Counted from the first letter of the stretch, positions 42,702-51,924 are shown. The stretch: DNA of 64,000 bases from Oscillospiraceae bacterium (GCA_021199335.1 JAJQIG010000046.1:62001-126000); one strand, 5' to 3'. Notes: a model not told the origin generated them from the sequence alone. Numbers and translations are program-made.

Positions 42702-42764
42702 AAAAAAATCGCCCATGAATGCTGTTAACCGAATTTGTTCGGGTAACAGCCCCACAGACGATTT
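42702..42764 (-). terminator. Bidirectional terminator between NUDIX gene and spoVG
   Basis: Outer arms AAATCG/CGATTT (42706-42711 with 42759-42764) enclose a 12-bp near-perfect stem (42721-42733 with 42738-42750, one mismatch). On the minus strand it is followed by seven T's, ending spoVG. Confidence 0.8.
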
Positions 42765-42782
42765 GTTTCTTAACTTAAAGGA

Positions 42783-43079
42783 TTAAAGTCCTGCCTCTTC
42801 GGCTTCGGCTTCAGCCTGCATAAGCTCAATATGGCGGGTGTAGGCATCAAGAATTTGACCTTCAACAAGGGATCTTGCTTCGGGTGAAATGGGATGTACA
42901 ACATCTCTGAATACGCCGTTTTCATCTTTTCTGCTCGGCATTGCAACGAAAAGGCGTTCATCGCCCTGAACTACCTTAATGTCGTGGATTGCAAGCATAT
43001 CATCGATAGTGATTGAGATGATGGCACGAAGACGTCCGTCCGGGATAATTTTTCTGATTTTGATATCGGTGATGTTCAT
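42783..43079 (-). CDS. spoVG: Septation/RNA-binding regulator SpoVG
   Basis: 98 residues from ATG 43079 (AAAGGAGAA upstream); an in-frame start 72 bases earlier is rejected. Family pattern MNITDIKIRKI, then GRLRAIISITIDD, VKVVQGD-like HDIKVVQGDERLFVAMPSRK and DVVHPISPEARS. SpoVG is a nucleic-acid-binding regulator of sporulation and septation, under sigma-H in Bacillus. A good sigma-H-like promoter lies about 85 bases upstream. Confidence 0.96.
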   Translation of the reverse strand: MNITDIKIRKIIPDGRLRAIISITIDDMLAIHDIKVVQGDERLFVAMPSRKDENGVFRDVVHPISPEARSLVEGQILDAYTRHIELMQAEAEAEEAGL

Positions 43080-43164
43080 TTTAACGTTCTCCTTTTTTGT
43101 GGGTTGCTCCCAAAATTCTGTGGAATACATTCTTGTTGTAATTTTGCCCATATAGAGGTAAATT

Positions 43165-43189
43165 ATTCAATCGAAGTAAACATTTCCCT
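43165..43189 (-). promoter_or_regulatory. Sigma-H-like promoter of spoVG
   Basis: On the minus strand AGGGAAA (43189-43183) and GAAT (43168-43165) are 14 bases apart, the same layout as the Bacillus spoVG sigma-H promoter (AGGATTT, 14 bases, GAAT). Confidence 0.65.
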
Positions 43190-43267
43190 CAATTTTGTAT
43201 GCCACTGAATATAATATACCATACTTATCTTAAATAATTCTTAATCATAAATGTTAGAGGTGTGAAT

Positions 43268-44692
43268 TTGGATAGAATTTTTTTTAACACAGACCTTTTA
43301 AATGGAAAAAAGCATATTCATTTTATAGGAATAGGTGGATCGGGTATGTATCCCCTTGCGCAAATTCTTCATTCCAAGGGATATTATCTTACAGGCTCGG
43401 ACAATAACGAAACCGACACTCTCCAAGCTGTAAGGGATATGGGAATTCCCGTTTTCCTCGGTCAAAGGGCGGAAAATATCAAGGGCGCAGACCTTATTGT
43501 TCATACTGCGGCAATTATGGAGGATAACCCCGAGCTTGTTGCCGCAAAGTCAAGCGGCGTGCCTGTTTTGGAGCGAAGCGAGCTTTTGGGGATTATTACA
43601 AGCCGCTTTAATAATGCCGTCTGTGTAAGCGGAACGCATGGAAAAACCACTGTAACTTCAATGATAACCCAAATTCTCGCAGAAAAGGGTATGGATATAA
43701 GCGCAGTTATCGGCGGAAAGCTTCCCCTTATCCATGGGAGCGGAATTGCCGGAAAATCCGATGTTATGATTTGTGAAGCCTGCGAATTTATGGATCACTT
43801 CCTTAAACTTTTCCCCGATGTGAGTGTCATCCTTAACGTTGATGCGGATCACCTCGATTATTTCGGAACTCTTGACAATATTATAAAGTCATTCCATGCC
43901 TTTGCCGAAAATACTACAAAGGCGGTTATTGTAAACGGCAGCAATGAAAACTCGATGAAAGCCGTAGAAAATCTTGAAAACGGGTGTGAAATCATTACAT
44001 TTGGCGAGGATTCCTCCTGCGATTGGTATCCCGAGAATATTCGGCATATAAGCGGACTTGAAACAAAATTTGATCTCATGTATAAAGGTGAAACACTTAC
44101 GGAGCTTACAATCCATATCCCCGGGGGGCACAATATCCTCAATGCCACAGCAGCTTCCGCCGCAGCAATTTATGAGGGAGCCTCGCCCGAGGACGTAAAA
44201 AATGGGCTTGAGCATTTCCGAGGTGCGCAGCGGCGCTTTGAAAAGTATGGTGAAGCATACGGAGTTACCGTTGTTGATGATTACGGCCATCATCCGGCGG
44301 AAATAAGCGTTACGCTTGAAGCGGCTGTAAAGCTTGGATATAAGCGCGTTTGGGCGGTTCACCAGCCGTTCACCTTTTCAAGAACAGCAATGCTTATAGA
44401 TGACTTTGCGGAAGCGCTGTCCATTGCGGATAAGGTCGTCCTCACATCAATAATGGGTTCAAGGGAAAAGAATACAATCGGAATTCATACAAAGGCACTT
44501 GCCGAAAAAATTGACGGAGCAGTCTGGTTTGAGGAAGAGGAGCATGATAAAAACTTTGAGCTTGCAGCGGAATATGTAGCCGAGAATGCCGAAAAGGGCG
44601 ATCTTGTTATTACCCTTGGCTGCGGAGATGTTAATAAGCTCGCAAGGCTTATTTTAAAGAAGCTTGAAGAAAAAGAAAGGAGTGTCATATGA
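43268..44692 (+). CDS. murC: UDP-N-acetylmuramate--L-alanine ligase
   Basis: Adds L-alanine to UDP-MurNAc in the cytoplasm, the first peptide step of peptidoglycan synthesis. 474 residues from the TTG at 43268, 5 bases after GAGGTG; the GTG at 43262 is inside that site. HFIGIGGSGMYPLAQIL, the ATP loop SGTHGKTTV, the Mur motif LNVDADHLDYF and DDYGHHPAEI are present. It overlaps lexA by 4 bases (ATGA), an uncommon partner. Confidence 0.96.
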   Translation: MDRIFFNTDLLNGKKHIHFIGIGGSGMYPLAQILHSKGYYLTGSDNNETDTLQAVRDMGIPVFLGQRAENIKGADLIVHTAAIMEDNPELVAAKSSGVPVLERSELLGIITSRFNNAVCVSGTHGKTTVTSMITQILAEKGMDISAVIGGKLPLIHGSGIAGKSDVMICEACEFMDHFLKLFPDVSVILNVDADHLDYFGTLDNIIKSFHAFAENTTKAVIVNGSNENSMKAVENLENGCEIITFGEDSSCDWYPENIRHISGLETKFDLMYKGETLTELTIHIPGGHNILNATAASAAAIYEGASPEDVKNGLEHFRGAQRRFEKYGEAYGVTVVDDYGHHPAEISVTLEAAVKLGYKRVWAVHQPFTFSRTAMLIDDFAEALSIADKVVLTSIMGSREKNTIGIHTKALAEKIDGAVWFEEEEHDKNFELAAEYVAENAEKGDLVITLGCGDVNKLARLILKKLEEKERSVI

Positions 44693-45267
44693 AAGAAATC
44701 GAAAGACGAGTTTTTGAATTTATTAAGCAGCGTGTGGAGGAGGGTATTCCTCCGTCAATAAGAGAAATTTGTGCGGCTTTGGGTTTAAATTCAACCTCAA
44801 CAGCCTCAAGATATGTGAACAACCTTGTAAAGGAAGGCCTGCTTGAAAAGGTTGACGGTCACAACAGATCGATTAAGCTCACAGGAAAGGGCGCGGCAAA
44901 AATTCCCCTTGTAGGAACAATTACAGCCGGGCAGCCAATTACTGCAATTGAGGATATAACCGAGTATATCAACTTCCATGAGGAAAGGAATTACTCGGGC
45001 GAGCTTTTTGCGCTCAAGGTAAGAGGAGAGAGCATGATTAATGCGGCAATTCTAAACGGCGATATTGTTGTTGTAGAGAAATGCTCGAGTGCTGAAAACG
45101 GCGAAATTGTTGCTGCACTTATTGATAATGAGGAGGCAACGGTAAAAACCTTTTACAAGGAAAACGGACATTATCGTCTGCAGCCGGAAAATGATACAAT
45201 GGAGCCGATTATTGTAGACCAATGCGAAATTATTGGCAGGGTTGTTGCGGTAATGAGGTATTTGTAA
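44689..45267 (+). CDS. lexA: LexA repressor
   Basis: SOS-response repressor. 192 residues: N-terminal winged helix (PPSIREICAALGLNSTSTAS), cleavage site Ala80-Gly81 in TITAGQPI, catalytic Ser115 in GESM and Lys153 in ATVKTF. AAAGGAG precedes the ATG. It is cotranslated with murC and the CPBP gene. No clear Bacillus-type LexA box (GAAC-N4-GTTC) was found before it; expression likely follows murC. Confidence 0.95.
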   Translation: MKEIERRVFEFIKQRVEEGIPPSIREICAALGLNSTSTASRYVNNLVKEGLLEKVDGHNRSIKLTGKGAAKIPLVGTITAGQPITAIEDITEYINFHEERNYSGELFALKVRGESMINAAILNGDIVVVEKCSSAENGEIVAALIDNEEATVKTFYKENGHYRLQPENDTMEPIIVDQCEIIGRVVAVMRYL

Positions 45268-46337
45268 TGGATAATTTTCATGCGGATACAAATAATAGCT
45301 GCATTACCTCAGGGAAGATTGACGTTTCCCCATCCACAAATGAGAAAAAACGCATAAGAAAGCTGTACAACGGAGTCGGCGGAGCTATGCTTGCGCAGTA
45401 TTTTCTGATGTATATTATAGTGCTTGTCTGCTATATCCTGTTCAGTGGGTCAATTACTGAGGAATATAACGAAGGAACGGGGGCTGCGGTTGTCGGCTTT
45501 ACCGAAGCGGCGATAATGTTCTGTTCGCCCGCCGCTGCTTCAATAATAATGTTCTTTGTTTACAACGGAATATGCCATGCGGATATAAAAAGCTTTTTAA
45601 GTACGGATAAGGTAAACGGAATGTATATCCTCGGCGCTGTTTTGGTGGCATTTTTCTTTCACCAAATAGGGATGATCCTTGAATACGGCCTTGCAATTGT
45701 GCTTACCGTTGTCGGGTATGATACGCCCGAACTGAATATTGAGCTAATGAATGATTTGCCGACAACGGTAATCGACATCTTTAGCTCAGTTATCCTTGCC
45801 CCAATCGGGGAGGAGCTTTTCTTCCGTGGGGTTGTCTTGAGGCAGACTTCAAGGGTGAGCCAACGTTTCGGTATATTCTTTTCGGCATTCATTTTCGGAA
45901 TAATGCACGGAAATCCGTATCAATTTATTTTGGCATCGCTTTTAGGACTTGTGTTGGGATATATTGCGGTTGATTCAAATTCGCTCATTCCCCCGATAAT
46001 ATGCCATATGGCGGTCAACCTTATGGCTTCTGTGTCGGATATTGCGGCATATTTTGATGAAGCGTTGTATGAGCCTGTTTTCTACATTTGCTCGCTGATT
46101 GAGCTCGTGGTAGGGATTGTCGGATTTATTTACATAAAGAGAAATGTCGGCATAAAGCTGCCGAGCTATACCGAATATCATAAAAAGAGGACTATGCCCA
46201 TAATGATAACCTCGGCCCTCGTGGTAATTATGGTTGTGATTTATTCCTATGACCTTATTACAAGCATTGAACCTATAGATGTTACCAATGCGGATTATAC
46301 CGAAGCAATGAAATATCTCATCTGTAATCTTCATTAA
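45267..46337 (+). CDS. CPBP-family intramembrane metalloprotease
   Basis: 356 residues from ATG 45267, overlapping the lexA stop by one base. Seven or more membrane segments. The Abi/CPBP motifs are present: EELFFRG (EExxxR), FIFGIMHGN (FxxxH) and HMAVNL. By family an intramembrane protease of the Rce1 type, sometimes linked to bacteriocin immunity; substrate unknown. The hydrophilic N-terminal 40 residues are likely cytoplasmic. A strong bidirectional terminator follows. Confidence 0.88.
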   Translation: MDNFHADTNNSCITSGKIDVSPSTNEKKRIRKLYNGVGGAMLAQYFLMYIIVLVCYILFSGSITEEYNEGTGAAVVGFTEAAIMFCSPAAASIIMFFVYNGICHADIKSFLSTDKVNGMYILGAVLVAFFFHQIGMILEYGLAIVLTVVGYDTPELNIELMNDLPTTVIDIFSSVILAPIGEELFFRGVVLRQTSRVSQRFGIFFSAFIFGIMHGNPYQFILASLLGLVLGYIAVDSNSLIPPIICHMAVNLMASVSDIAAYFDEALYEPVFYICSLIELVVGIVGFIYIKRNVGIKLPSYTEYHKKRTMPIMITSALVVIMVVIYSYDLITSIEPIDVTNADYTEAMKYLICNLH

Positions 46338-46358
46338 ATCATAAATATTATTATTACG

Positions 46359-46412
46359 CTGTAAAAAAACGACCCCAAGGAGTGTGGCTCCTAAAAGGGT
46401 CGTTTTTTACAG
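46359..46412. terminator. Bidirectional terminator, long stem
   Basis: GCTGTAAAAAACGACCC-type arms (left near 46359-46375, right 46397-46412) give about 16 bp with T-runs on both strands, between the convergent CPBP and flavin reductase-like genes. Confidence 0.88.
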
Positions 46413-46431
46413 CTATTTTTTTCTCAAAGCC

Positions 46432-46995
46432 TTATTTCAGGGCAAGTCCTTCTTTAAATGCATCGCCTAATCTTTCAGTAACCTTATAGTAGCCGTGTGT
46501 ATATGGGTCGAAAGCAATTGCGGATACCTTCTCAATATCGACCTTGTCGCCGTCCATAACAGATTCATCCGCAGTTGTGTTCACAACCCTTCCGATGACT
46601 CCGCAGCCGTATTGTCCGTCCTGATATTCTATAAATTCACATTCCAAGCAAAGGGGAAATTCGTTGATAATCGGTGCATCTACCGCTTCCGACTTCTTTG
46701 CGGTGAGCCCGCTCTTTTCGAATTTATCGGAAGTGTCGTTTCCCGAAACAATTCCGAAATAGTCAGCTTGTACCATATGCTCCGCATCGGCAATGCTTAC
46801 TGTAAAAGCCTTTCTTGCCTTGATGTTCTCAACTGTTTTGTGGGTTTCAGTAAGGTTGAGAATAACATGATCCCTTTCGAGCATAGTGCCCCAGGCGGCG
46901 TTCATAACATCAACGCTGCCATCCTCGTTGTACGTTGCAATCATCAATACAGGCATAGGAAAAATTGCCTCGGTTGTTTTGATATTTTTTCTCAT
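46432..46995 (-). CDS. Flavin reductase-like (flavoredoxin) protein
   Basis: 187 residues of the flavin-reductase-like FMN-binding family. Typical start PMPVLMIATYNEDGSVDVMN, then NLTETHKTVENI, FTVSIAD and the middle NEFPLCLECEF. Binds FMN by family and likely passes electrons between NAD(P)H or ferredoxin and a partner; the partner is unknown. Single-gene unit; GAGG-type ribosome site on the minus strand. Confidence 0.9.
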   Translation of the reverse strand: MRKNIKTTEAIFPMPVLMIATYNEDGSVDVMNAAWGTMLERDHVILNLTETHKTVENIKARKAFTVSIADAEHMVQADYFGIVSGNDTSDKFEKSGLTAKKSEAVDAPIINEFPLCLECEFIEYQDGQYGCGVIGRVVNTTADESVMDGDKVDIEKVSAIAFDPYTHGYYKVTERLGDAFKEGLALK

Positions 46996-47150
46996 TAAAA
47001 ATCAGCCTCCTGTTTTATTATATATATATATTATCACATAGTCGGATAAATTTCAAGTGCATGCATAATGCGGCTGAATATATTTTTGTTCTATACTTGT
47101 CCGAATTGGCATAATTATTAAACAGTAAAAGGCAAAGGAAGTGCAGAGGG

Positions 47151-48104
47151 TTGGATAGAATACCAATTTCGTACTTATGCGGTGATATAAAATCAGCCGT
47201 TGGAAAAATTAAAGGCAGCTTTACTGAAATACGCCTGCGCAGGGAAAAGCCGGTAATAATTATGCGTAACGCAAAAGGTTTTTTCCTTGGTAAGAACGGC
47301 GAGCTTTATTCGCTTTTGTGCGGCAGCTGCCTTTATGCATCAGGTGAATGCTTCGACAGAACCTTTGAAGCCGTCTGCCGTTATTCGATACACAGCTTTC
47401 AGGAGAGCATATGCAGCGGCTTTATCACCCTTGACGGAGGACATCGTGTCGGGATATGCGGAACTGCCGTAATGCGCAGCGGAAACATAATTAATGTCAA
47501 GGATATAAGCGGTCTTAATTTCCGTGTGGCAAGGGAGATGAAGGGCTGCTCCGAGAAAATTTATAATAAAACTTTTTCTTCCGGATTGTCAAATGTGCTT
47601 ATCGCAGGAGCGCCGGCAAGTGGGAAAACTACGTTCCTGCGTGATTTAGCAAGAATACTCGGTTCGCAGTATAAAACGGCGGTTATAGATGAAAGAGGTG
47701 AGATTGCCGCTGTCTGCGGAGGAATTCCGCAGAATGATGTTGGGGCAAACACCGATATTTTTAACGGCTACAGCAAAAGGGACGGCATTGAAACAGCGGT
47801 ACGGTCGATGTCGCCCGATATAATAATCTGCGATGAGGCAGGCAACGATGAGGACTTCTCGTCATTTCGGTATGCAATGACCTGCGGAGTGAAAATCTGC
47901 GCTTCGATCCATGCCTCGTGTATGGAGGATATAAGCGCCAAAAAGGATTTTTGCGGAGAGTTTGATTATATAGTTTTCCTTGATAAAATCCCGGGAAATC
48001 CGTTCAGAATTGTTAAGGCGGTTCAATATGATAAAAACGGTGTGCATAATTTTCCTAATGCTGACTGCGGCCCTTACGGGAAATTATTTTGCGGACAATC
48101 TTAA
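47151..48104 (+). CDS. spoIIIAA: Stage III sporulation protein AA (ATPase)
   Basis: 317 residues from TTG 47151 with AAAGGAAG 9 bases upstream. Secretion-type ATPase with Walker A GAPASGKT and Walker B region VIDERGEIAAV. First gene of the complete eight-gene spoIIIA operon, which builds a channel between mother cell and forespore and is sigma-E-controlled in Bacillus. I could not fix a sigma-E promoter in the 155 bases upstream. The next gene starts inside this one. Confidence 0.95.
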   Translation: MDRIPISYLCGDIKSAVGKIKGSFTEIRLRREKPVIIMRNAKGFFLGKNGELYSLLCGSCLYASGECFDRTFEAVCRYSIHSFQESICSGFITLDGGHRVGICGTAVMRSGNIINVKDISGLNFRVAREMKGCSEKIYNKTFSSGLSNVLIAGAPASGKTTFLRDLARILGSQYKTAVIDERGEIAAVCGGIPQNDVGANTDIFNGYSKRDGIETAVRSMSPDIIICDEAGNDEDFSSFRYAMTCGVKICASIHASCMEDISAKKDFCGEFDYIVFLDKIPGNPFRIVKAVQYDKNGVHNFPNADCGPYGKLFCGQS

Positions 48105-48540
48105 AAAACGGACGGCGGCGCTTAAGGCGGTCGGCTTCATGCTTGCGGAAATAAGCATCATGATTGAATATAATTCGTCCGATGTGTATGAAATTGCGGA
48201 AAAATTAAGTTCCGACAGCAGATTTAATATTCTCGGATTCCCAAGGGAGCTTAACAATTTGCTTAAAGAAAAGGAAAATGACTTTTCTTTTGCATGGAAT
48301 GCCGCCGTAAAGAGCTGTGGACACGGCTTTCTTACAAAGGATGATACAAAATTTATTTGTTCATTGGGAGATAATCTCGGAAAGAGCGGAGTTGAGGGTC
48401 AGCTTACTAATATAAGGCTTAAACAAAAGGAACTTGATATCCTCATATCGGAAGCTGAAAGCAGCTTCGCGCAAAAAGCAAAGCTCTATCGTTCTCTCGG
48501 AGTGCTGCTGGGTGCGTTTGTGTCCATTCTGCTGGTGTAG
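48028..48540 (+). CDS. spoIIIAB: Stage III sporulation protein AB
   Basis: 170 residues from ATG 48028, overlapping spoIIIAA by 77 bases; AAGGCGG precedes the start. N-terminal signal/membrane segment (TVCIIFLMLTAALTG), helical soluble body resembling GspF-type domains (SRFNILGFPRELNNLL), and a C-terminal membrane helix. Length equals the Bacillus protein. Confidence 0.92.
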   Translation: MIKTVCIIFLMLTAALTGNYFADNLKKRTAALKAVGFMLAEISIMIEYNSSDVYEIAEKLSSDSRFNILGFPRELNNLLKEKENDFSFAWNAAVKSCGHGFLTKDDTKFICSLGDNLGKSGVEGQLTNIRLKQKELDILISEAESSFAQKAKLYRSLGVLLGAFVSILLV

Positions 48541-48566
48541 ATGTTACAAATTAGGGAGGAGAAGCT

Positions 48567-48761
48567 GTGGATCTGGATTTGATTTTTAAAATTGCGGGAG
48601 TGGGCATAATAGTCGCCGTCCTTAATATGATCCTTAAAAAATCCGAACGTGACGAATACGGTTTGATTGTTACAATTGCGGGACTTATTGTTGTTCTTAT
48701 GGTAATCGTGAATGAAATTGCGGAGCTTTTTGATACAATAAAAAGCGTTTTTGGGTTTTGA
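48567..48761 (+). CDS. spoIIIAC: Stage III sporulation protein AC
   Basis: 64 residues, GTG start with AGGGAGGAG upstream. Two membrane helices (LIFKIAGVGIIVAVLNMILK and YGLIVTIAGLIVVLMVIV) joined by the charged KKSERDEYG loop, as in all SpoIIIAC proteins. Followed 3 bases later by spoIIIAD. Confidence 0.95.
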   Translation: MDLDLIFKIAGVGIIVAVLNMILKKSERDEYGLIVTIAGLIVVLMVIVNEIAELFDTIKSVFGF

Positions 48762-48764
48762 TAT

Positions 48765-49154
48765 ATGGAAATAGTAAAAATTGCTTCGATATGTATTGTT
48801 TCTGCCGTTATTTGCAAAATTTTCGACAGTAGGGAGAAGGAATATGCCCTCTACATAAAGATTGCTGTTTCGGTAATTATTCTTTCCTCTGTTGTTATAT
48901 ATATTATCCCCGTGATAGAAAGCATAAACAGCATTTTTTCAAGGACAGGTACGGATGTGGAGTACCTAAAAATACTTTTTAAATCGGCAGGAATATGCTA
49001 TGTTTCACAGTTTGCGGCGGATGTCTGCAGGGACAGCGGTGACAGCTCGCTTGCTTCACAGGCGGAGCTTGCGGGAAAAGCAGCTCTCCTTGTTATCGCC
49101 GCTCCTCTTTTTGAAAAAATAACGGAAATTGTAATTTCATTGGCAGGATATTAA
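48765..49154 (+). CDS. spoIIIAD: Stage III sporulation protein AD
   Basis: 129 residues, mainly membrane helices; EYALYIKIAVSVIILSSVV and the conserved LFKSAGICYVSQFAADVCRD identify it. Related in fold to SpoIIIAC. Two bases separate it from spoIIIAE. Confidence 0.95.
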   Translation: MEIVKIASICIVSAVICKIFDSREKEYALYIKIAVSVIILSSVVIYIIPVIESINSIFSRTGTDVEYLKILFKSAGICYVSQFAADVCRDSGDSSLASQAELAGKAALLVIAAPLFEKITEIVISLAGY

Positions 49155-49156
49155 CT

Positions 49157-50299
49157 ATGAGAAATTTTATAAAATTATTTTTGGGAATAATTCTTGCGTT
49201 AATCCTATGTTTCTCAGCGGGGATAAAATCCTATGCGGATGATCTTTCAGCTGCTGAGGAGCTTGGAGTCAATCTTGACGGGATAGGTGATTCTCTTTCC
49301 TCCGATGTAAGCGAAATTTTGGAGGAAAACGATATTACCGCCGATAACATTGAGGGTATTTCATCCGTTTCTGTGGGAGATGTACTCGGTTATGTCGTTG
49401 ACGAGCTTATTTCAAGGGCGAAATATCCGCTAAAAATTTTTATTATGTTGGTCTGCGTGATTATCCTCGGCGCAGCGGTTGAGGGAATGGGAAGCAGCAT
49501 TTCCGATAAATCGCTGGGACGAGTGTATGGGATAGTGGGCGTGCTTATTGCTGTCGGTATAATTTCAGAGCCTGTGACCGAATGTATCGGAACTGCCTCC
49601 GAAACCCTCTCCTCGGGCGGGAGCTTTATGATTACCTATATACCGATTTTTTCGGGAATAACCGCATCATCCGGGGCGGTTACCTCTGCGGTGGCATATA
49701 ACGCTATGCTGTTGGTTGCATCGGAGGCGGCGGTGCAGATTTCCGCAAACTATATTATGCCGATAACATCGCTTTGTATGGCTCTTGGAGTAATTGAGGC
49801 AATAAATCCATCGGTAAATATTACCTGCATAACGGTTTTTGTAACAAAGGCGGTTAAGTTTGTCCTTGGTTTTATTATGACCGTCTTTATAGGGCTTCTT
49901 TCCATTCAAAGCATAATAGGCGCATCTGCGGATACAATCGGCGTTAAAGCGGCGAAATACCTTGTTTCAAACTGCGTTCCCGTTATAGGCGGAGCTGTTG
50001 CCGATGCATATACAACCCTTAAATCAAGTCTGGGTATACTGAGGGGCGGCGTGGGCTTTTTTGGAATAGCGGCGATATTTCTTACAGTAGTTCCGCCGCT
50101 TGCAAGTATATCGCTTATGAAGCTTATTTTTGCCACTGCGGAAATGCTTGGAGAAATGTTTGATTTGGGCGGAATAAAAACGCTTATGAAAAACGCATCG
50201 TCGGTTATGTCAATCCTGCTTAGCCTTATTGTATGCTTTTCGGTAATGCTTATTATTTCAACGGCAGTAATAATGATGGTAGGACTTGATATTTCATGA
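49157..50299 (+). CDS. spoIIIAE: Stage III sporulation protein AE
   Basis: 380 residues: signal peptide (ALILCFSAGIKSYA), an extracytoplasmic acidic stretch, then about eight membrane helices with the family patterns PIFSGITASSGAVTSAVAYN and GLLSIQSIIGASADTIGVKA. Membrane core of the feeding-channel complex by position. The stop overlaps the spoIIIAF start (ATGA). Confidence 0.95.
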   Translation: MRNFIKLFLGIILALILCFSAGIKSYADDLSAAEELGVNLDGIGDSLSSDVSEILEENDITADNIEGISSVSVGDVLGYVVDELISRAKYPLKIFIMLVCVIILGAAVEGMGSSISDKSLGRVYGIVGVLIAVGIISEPVTECIGTASETLSSGGSFMITYIPIFSGITASSGAVTSAVAYNAMLLVASEAAVQISANYIMPITSLCMALGVIEAINPSVNITCITVFVTKAVKFVLGFIMTVFIGLLSIQSIIGASADTIGVKAAKYLVSNCVPVIGGAVADAYTTLKSSLGILRGGVGFFGIAAIFLTVVPPLASISLMKLIFATAEMLGEMFDLGGIKTLMKNASSVMSILLSLIVCFSVMLIISTAVIMMVGLDIS

Positions 50300-50805
50300 G
50301 AATGGGAGCGGTAAAAATGGGTTCATTTAGGCTTATAACGCTCACGGCGGGATTTATTTCAATTGTAATTTCAATATTTGAGGGAATATATCCATCGGAA
50401 AAATATTGCAAACAGATAAAGCTGATTTTTTCTCTTATTTTCGTACTTTGTATCGTTTCTCCTTTTGTAGATGGGAAAATAAATCTTCCCGAGATTGAAA
50501 GCGCAATAAGCAGCGGTTCGGAGGACGTTGAATCGGGGGAGAATGCAACAATGGATTATTTCAAGCGTTCAATTGAAAACAACATCAGCCGCAGCATCGC
50601 ACAGCAGCTCGAAGAAAATGAAATATTCTGCACGGAAATTAAGACAAGTATAAATATTTCGGATTCGGGCGGCATATCTATTAATGAAATTGAAATAGCC
50701 GCAGATAATGTGGCTTTGGAGGGTGAGATAATTGCTTTAGTCAAAGATTATATAGGAGAGGATACGCCCATAAAATTTAAGGAGAGCGCTTTGTATGACA
50801 GTTAA
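50296..50805 (+). CDS. spoIIIAF: Stage III sporulation protein AF
   Basis: 169 residues from ATG 50296; the ATG at 50317, with GGGAG 8 bases upstream, is an alternative start giving a 162-residue protein. Two N-terminal membrane helices, then an alpha/beta ring-building domain (ISINEIEIAADN). Overlaps spoIIIAG by 11 bases. Confidence 0.9.
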   Translation: MRMGAVKMGSFRLITLTAGFISIVISIFEGIYPSEKYCKQIKLIFSLIFVLCIVSPFVDGKINLPEIESAISSGSEDVESGENATMDYFKRSIENNISRSIAQQLEENEIFCTEIKTSINISDSGGISINEIEIAADNVALEGEIIALVKDYIGEDTPIKFKESALYDS

Positions 50806-51316
50806 GGATTATATCGATAAATTCAAAGAATTTTTGCAGAAACCGATTTTCCCGAAGGTTCTTATTTCTTTGGGAATTGCGCTTATGCTTATAATTCTTC
50901 TGTCTGATTTTTCGGGTGATGACGGGAAAGAGCAAAGCCAATCCGATGTAAACGCAGATTTTCTCACTGCGGATACATATACTCGGCAGACGGAGGAAAA
51001 GCTCAACTCAATTCTTGCGGAAATAGAGGGTGTTGGAAAAACTAAGGTGCTTATCAGCGTTTCTTCAACGGAGGAATATATCTATGCGGAGGAGTACAGA
51101 CACGGTTCAAGCCAGACGGAAAACAGCATTGTTATAATTGATAAAGGCTCCGAGAAGGACGCTCTGATAAAGAAAGTAAACAATCCTGATATAAGCGGTA
51201 TTGTAATTGTGTGCGAAGGGGGAGATGATCCGAAAATTTGTGAAAAGGTCTATAAGGCGGTTTCAACGGCGCTTAATATCCCTACAAACAGAATTTATGT
51301 TGCAGAAATGAAATAG
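50795..51316 (+). CDS. spoIIIAG: Stage III sporulation protein AG
   Basis: 173 residues. One membrane segment (PKVLISLGIALMLIILLS), then the ring-forming domain typical of SpoIIIAG: EEKLNSILAEIEGVGKTKVL, GIVIVCEGGDDPKI and ALNIPTNRIYVAEM. In Bacillus it forms a large ring between the two membranes. Confidence 0.95.
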   Translation: MTVKDYIDKFKEFLQKPIFPKVLISLGIALMLIILLSDFSGDDGKEQSQSDVNADFLTADTYTRQTEEKLNSILAEIEGVGKTKVLISVSSTEEYIYAEEYRHGSSQTENSIVIIDKGSEKDALIKKVNNPDISGIVIVCEGGDDPKICEKVYKAVSTALNIPTNRIYVAEMK

Positions 51317-51329
51317 GAGGACTGCGTAT

Positions 51330-51872
51330 ATGAAAAAATTAAATTTAATAATCGGGAAAAAACAAATTATACTTGCCTGCTTGACGCTTATTCTCGGAAT
51401 TGCGGTTTATATGAATTATGCCCTCTCTTCTCCGGTTGAGGACATCGCCGCTAAGGACGTTATGGCTGATACAACCGAAGCCGCAAATTACGGCGATGCC
51501 GCATTTGTCAGCTCCGAGGGCGATAACGATTATTTCGCGCAGGTAAGGCTTACCAGAATGACAAGCCGAGATGAAGCGGTTGAAACCCTCTCGGCAATAC
51601 TTAACGGCGGCGACCTCTCGGACGAGGAAACGGCTACATATACCAATGAGGCGGTAACGCTTTCTAAGCTATCGGAAAGTGAAAGCAAAATTGAAAGCCT
51701 TATCATGGCGCAGGGCTTTAATGACTGCGTAGTGTACCTTAACGGCAGTACAGCAAACATTGTTGTAAAGTCGGACGGCCTTGAAGCCGAGCAGGCAGCC
51801 CAAATTAAAGACATTTTGTTAACAGAGGTGACAATTCCCGCAGAAAATATTAGAATTTTTGAGGTTAAGTAG
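51330..51872 (+). CDS. spoIIIAH: Stage III sporulation protein AH
   Basis: 180 residues: membrane anchor (QIILACLTLILGIAVYMNY), a linker and a YscJ/FliF-like domain (RDEAVETLSAIL to the end AENIRIFEVK). In Bacillus it binds forespore SpoIIQ across the intermembrane space. AGGAGG precedes the ATG. Last gene of the operon; the next promoter overlaps its stop. Confidence 0.95.
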   Translation: MKKLNLIIGKKQIILACLTLILGIAVYMNYALSSPVEDIAAKDVMADTTEAANYGDAAFVSSEGDNDYFAQVRLTRMTSRDEAVETLSAILNGGDLSDEETATYTNEAVTLSKLSESESKIESLIMAQGFNDCVVYLNGSTANIVVKSDGLEAEQAAQIKDILLTEVTIPAENIRIFEVK

Positions 51873-51901
51873 TTGTTTCTTTTAAAAAAATCTGTTATAA
51901 T
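51873..51901 (+). promoter_or_regulatory. Vegetative promoter of yqhY-nusB
   Basis: TTGTTT (51873-51878), 17-base spacer, TGtTATAAT with perfect -10 at 51896-51901, directly after spoIIIAH. It uncouples the downstream housekeeping genes from the sporulation operon. Confidence 0.82.
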
Positions 51902-51924
51902 AGTAAAGTATAGTTATTTTTCTA

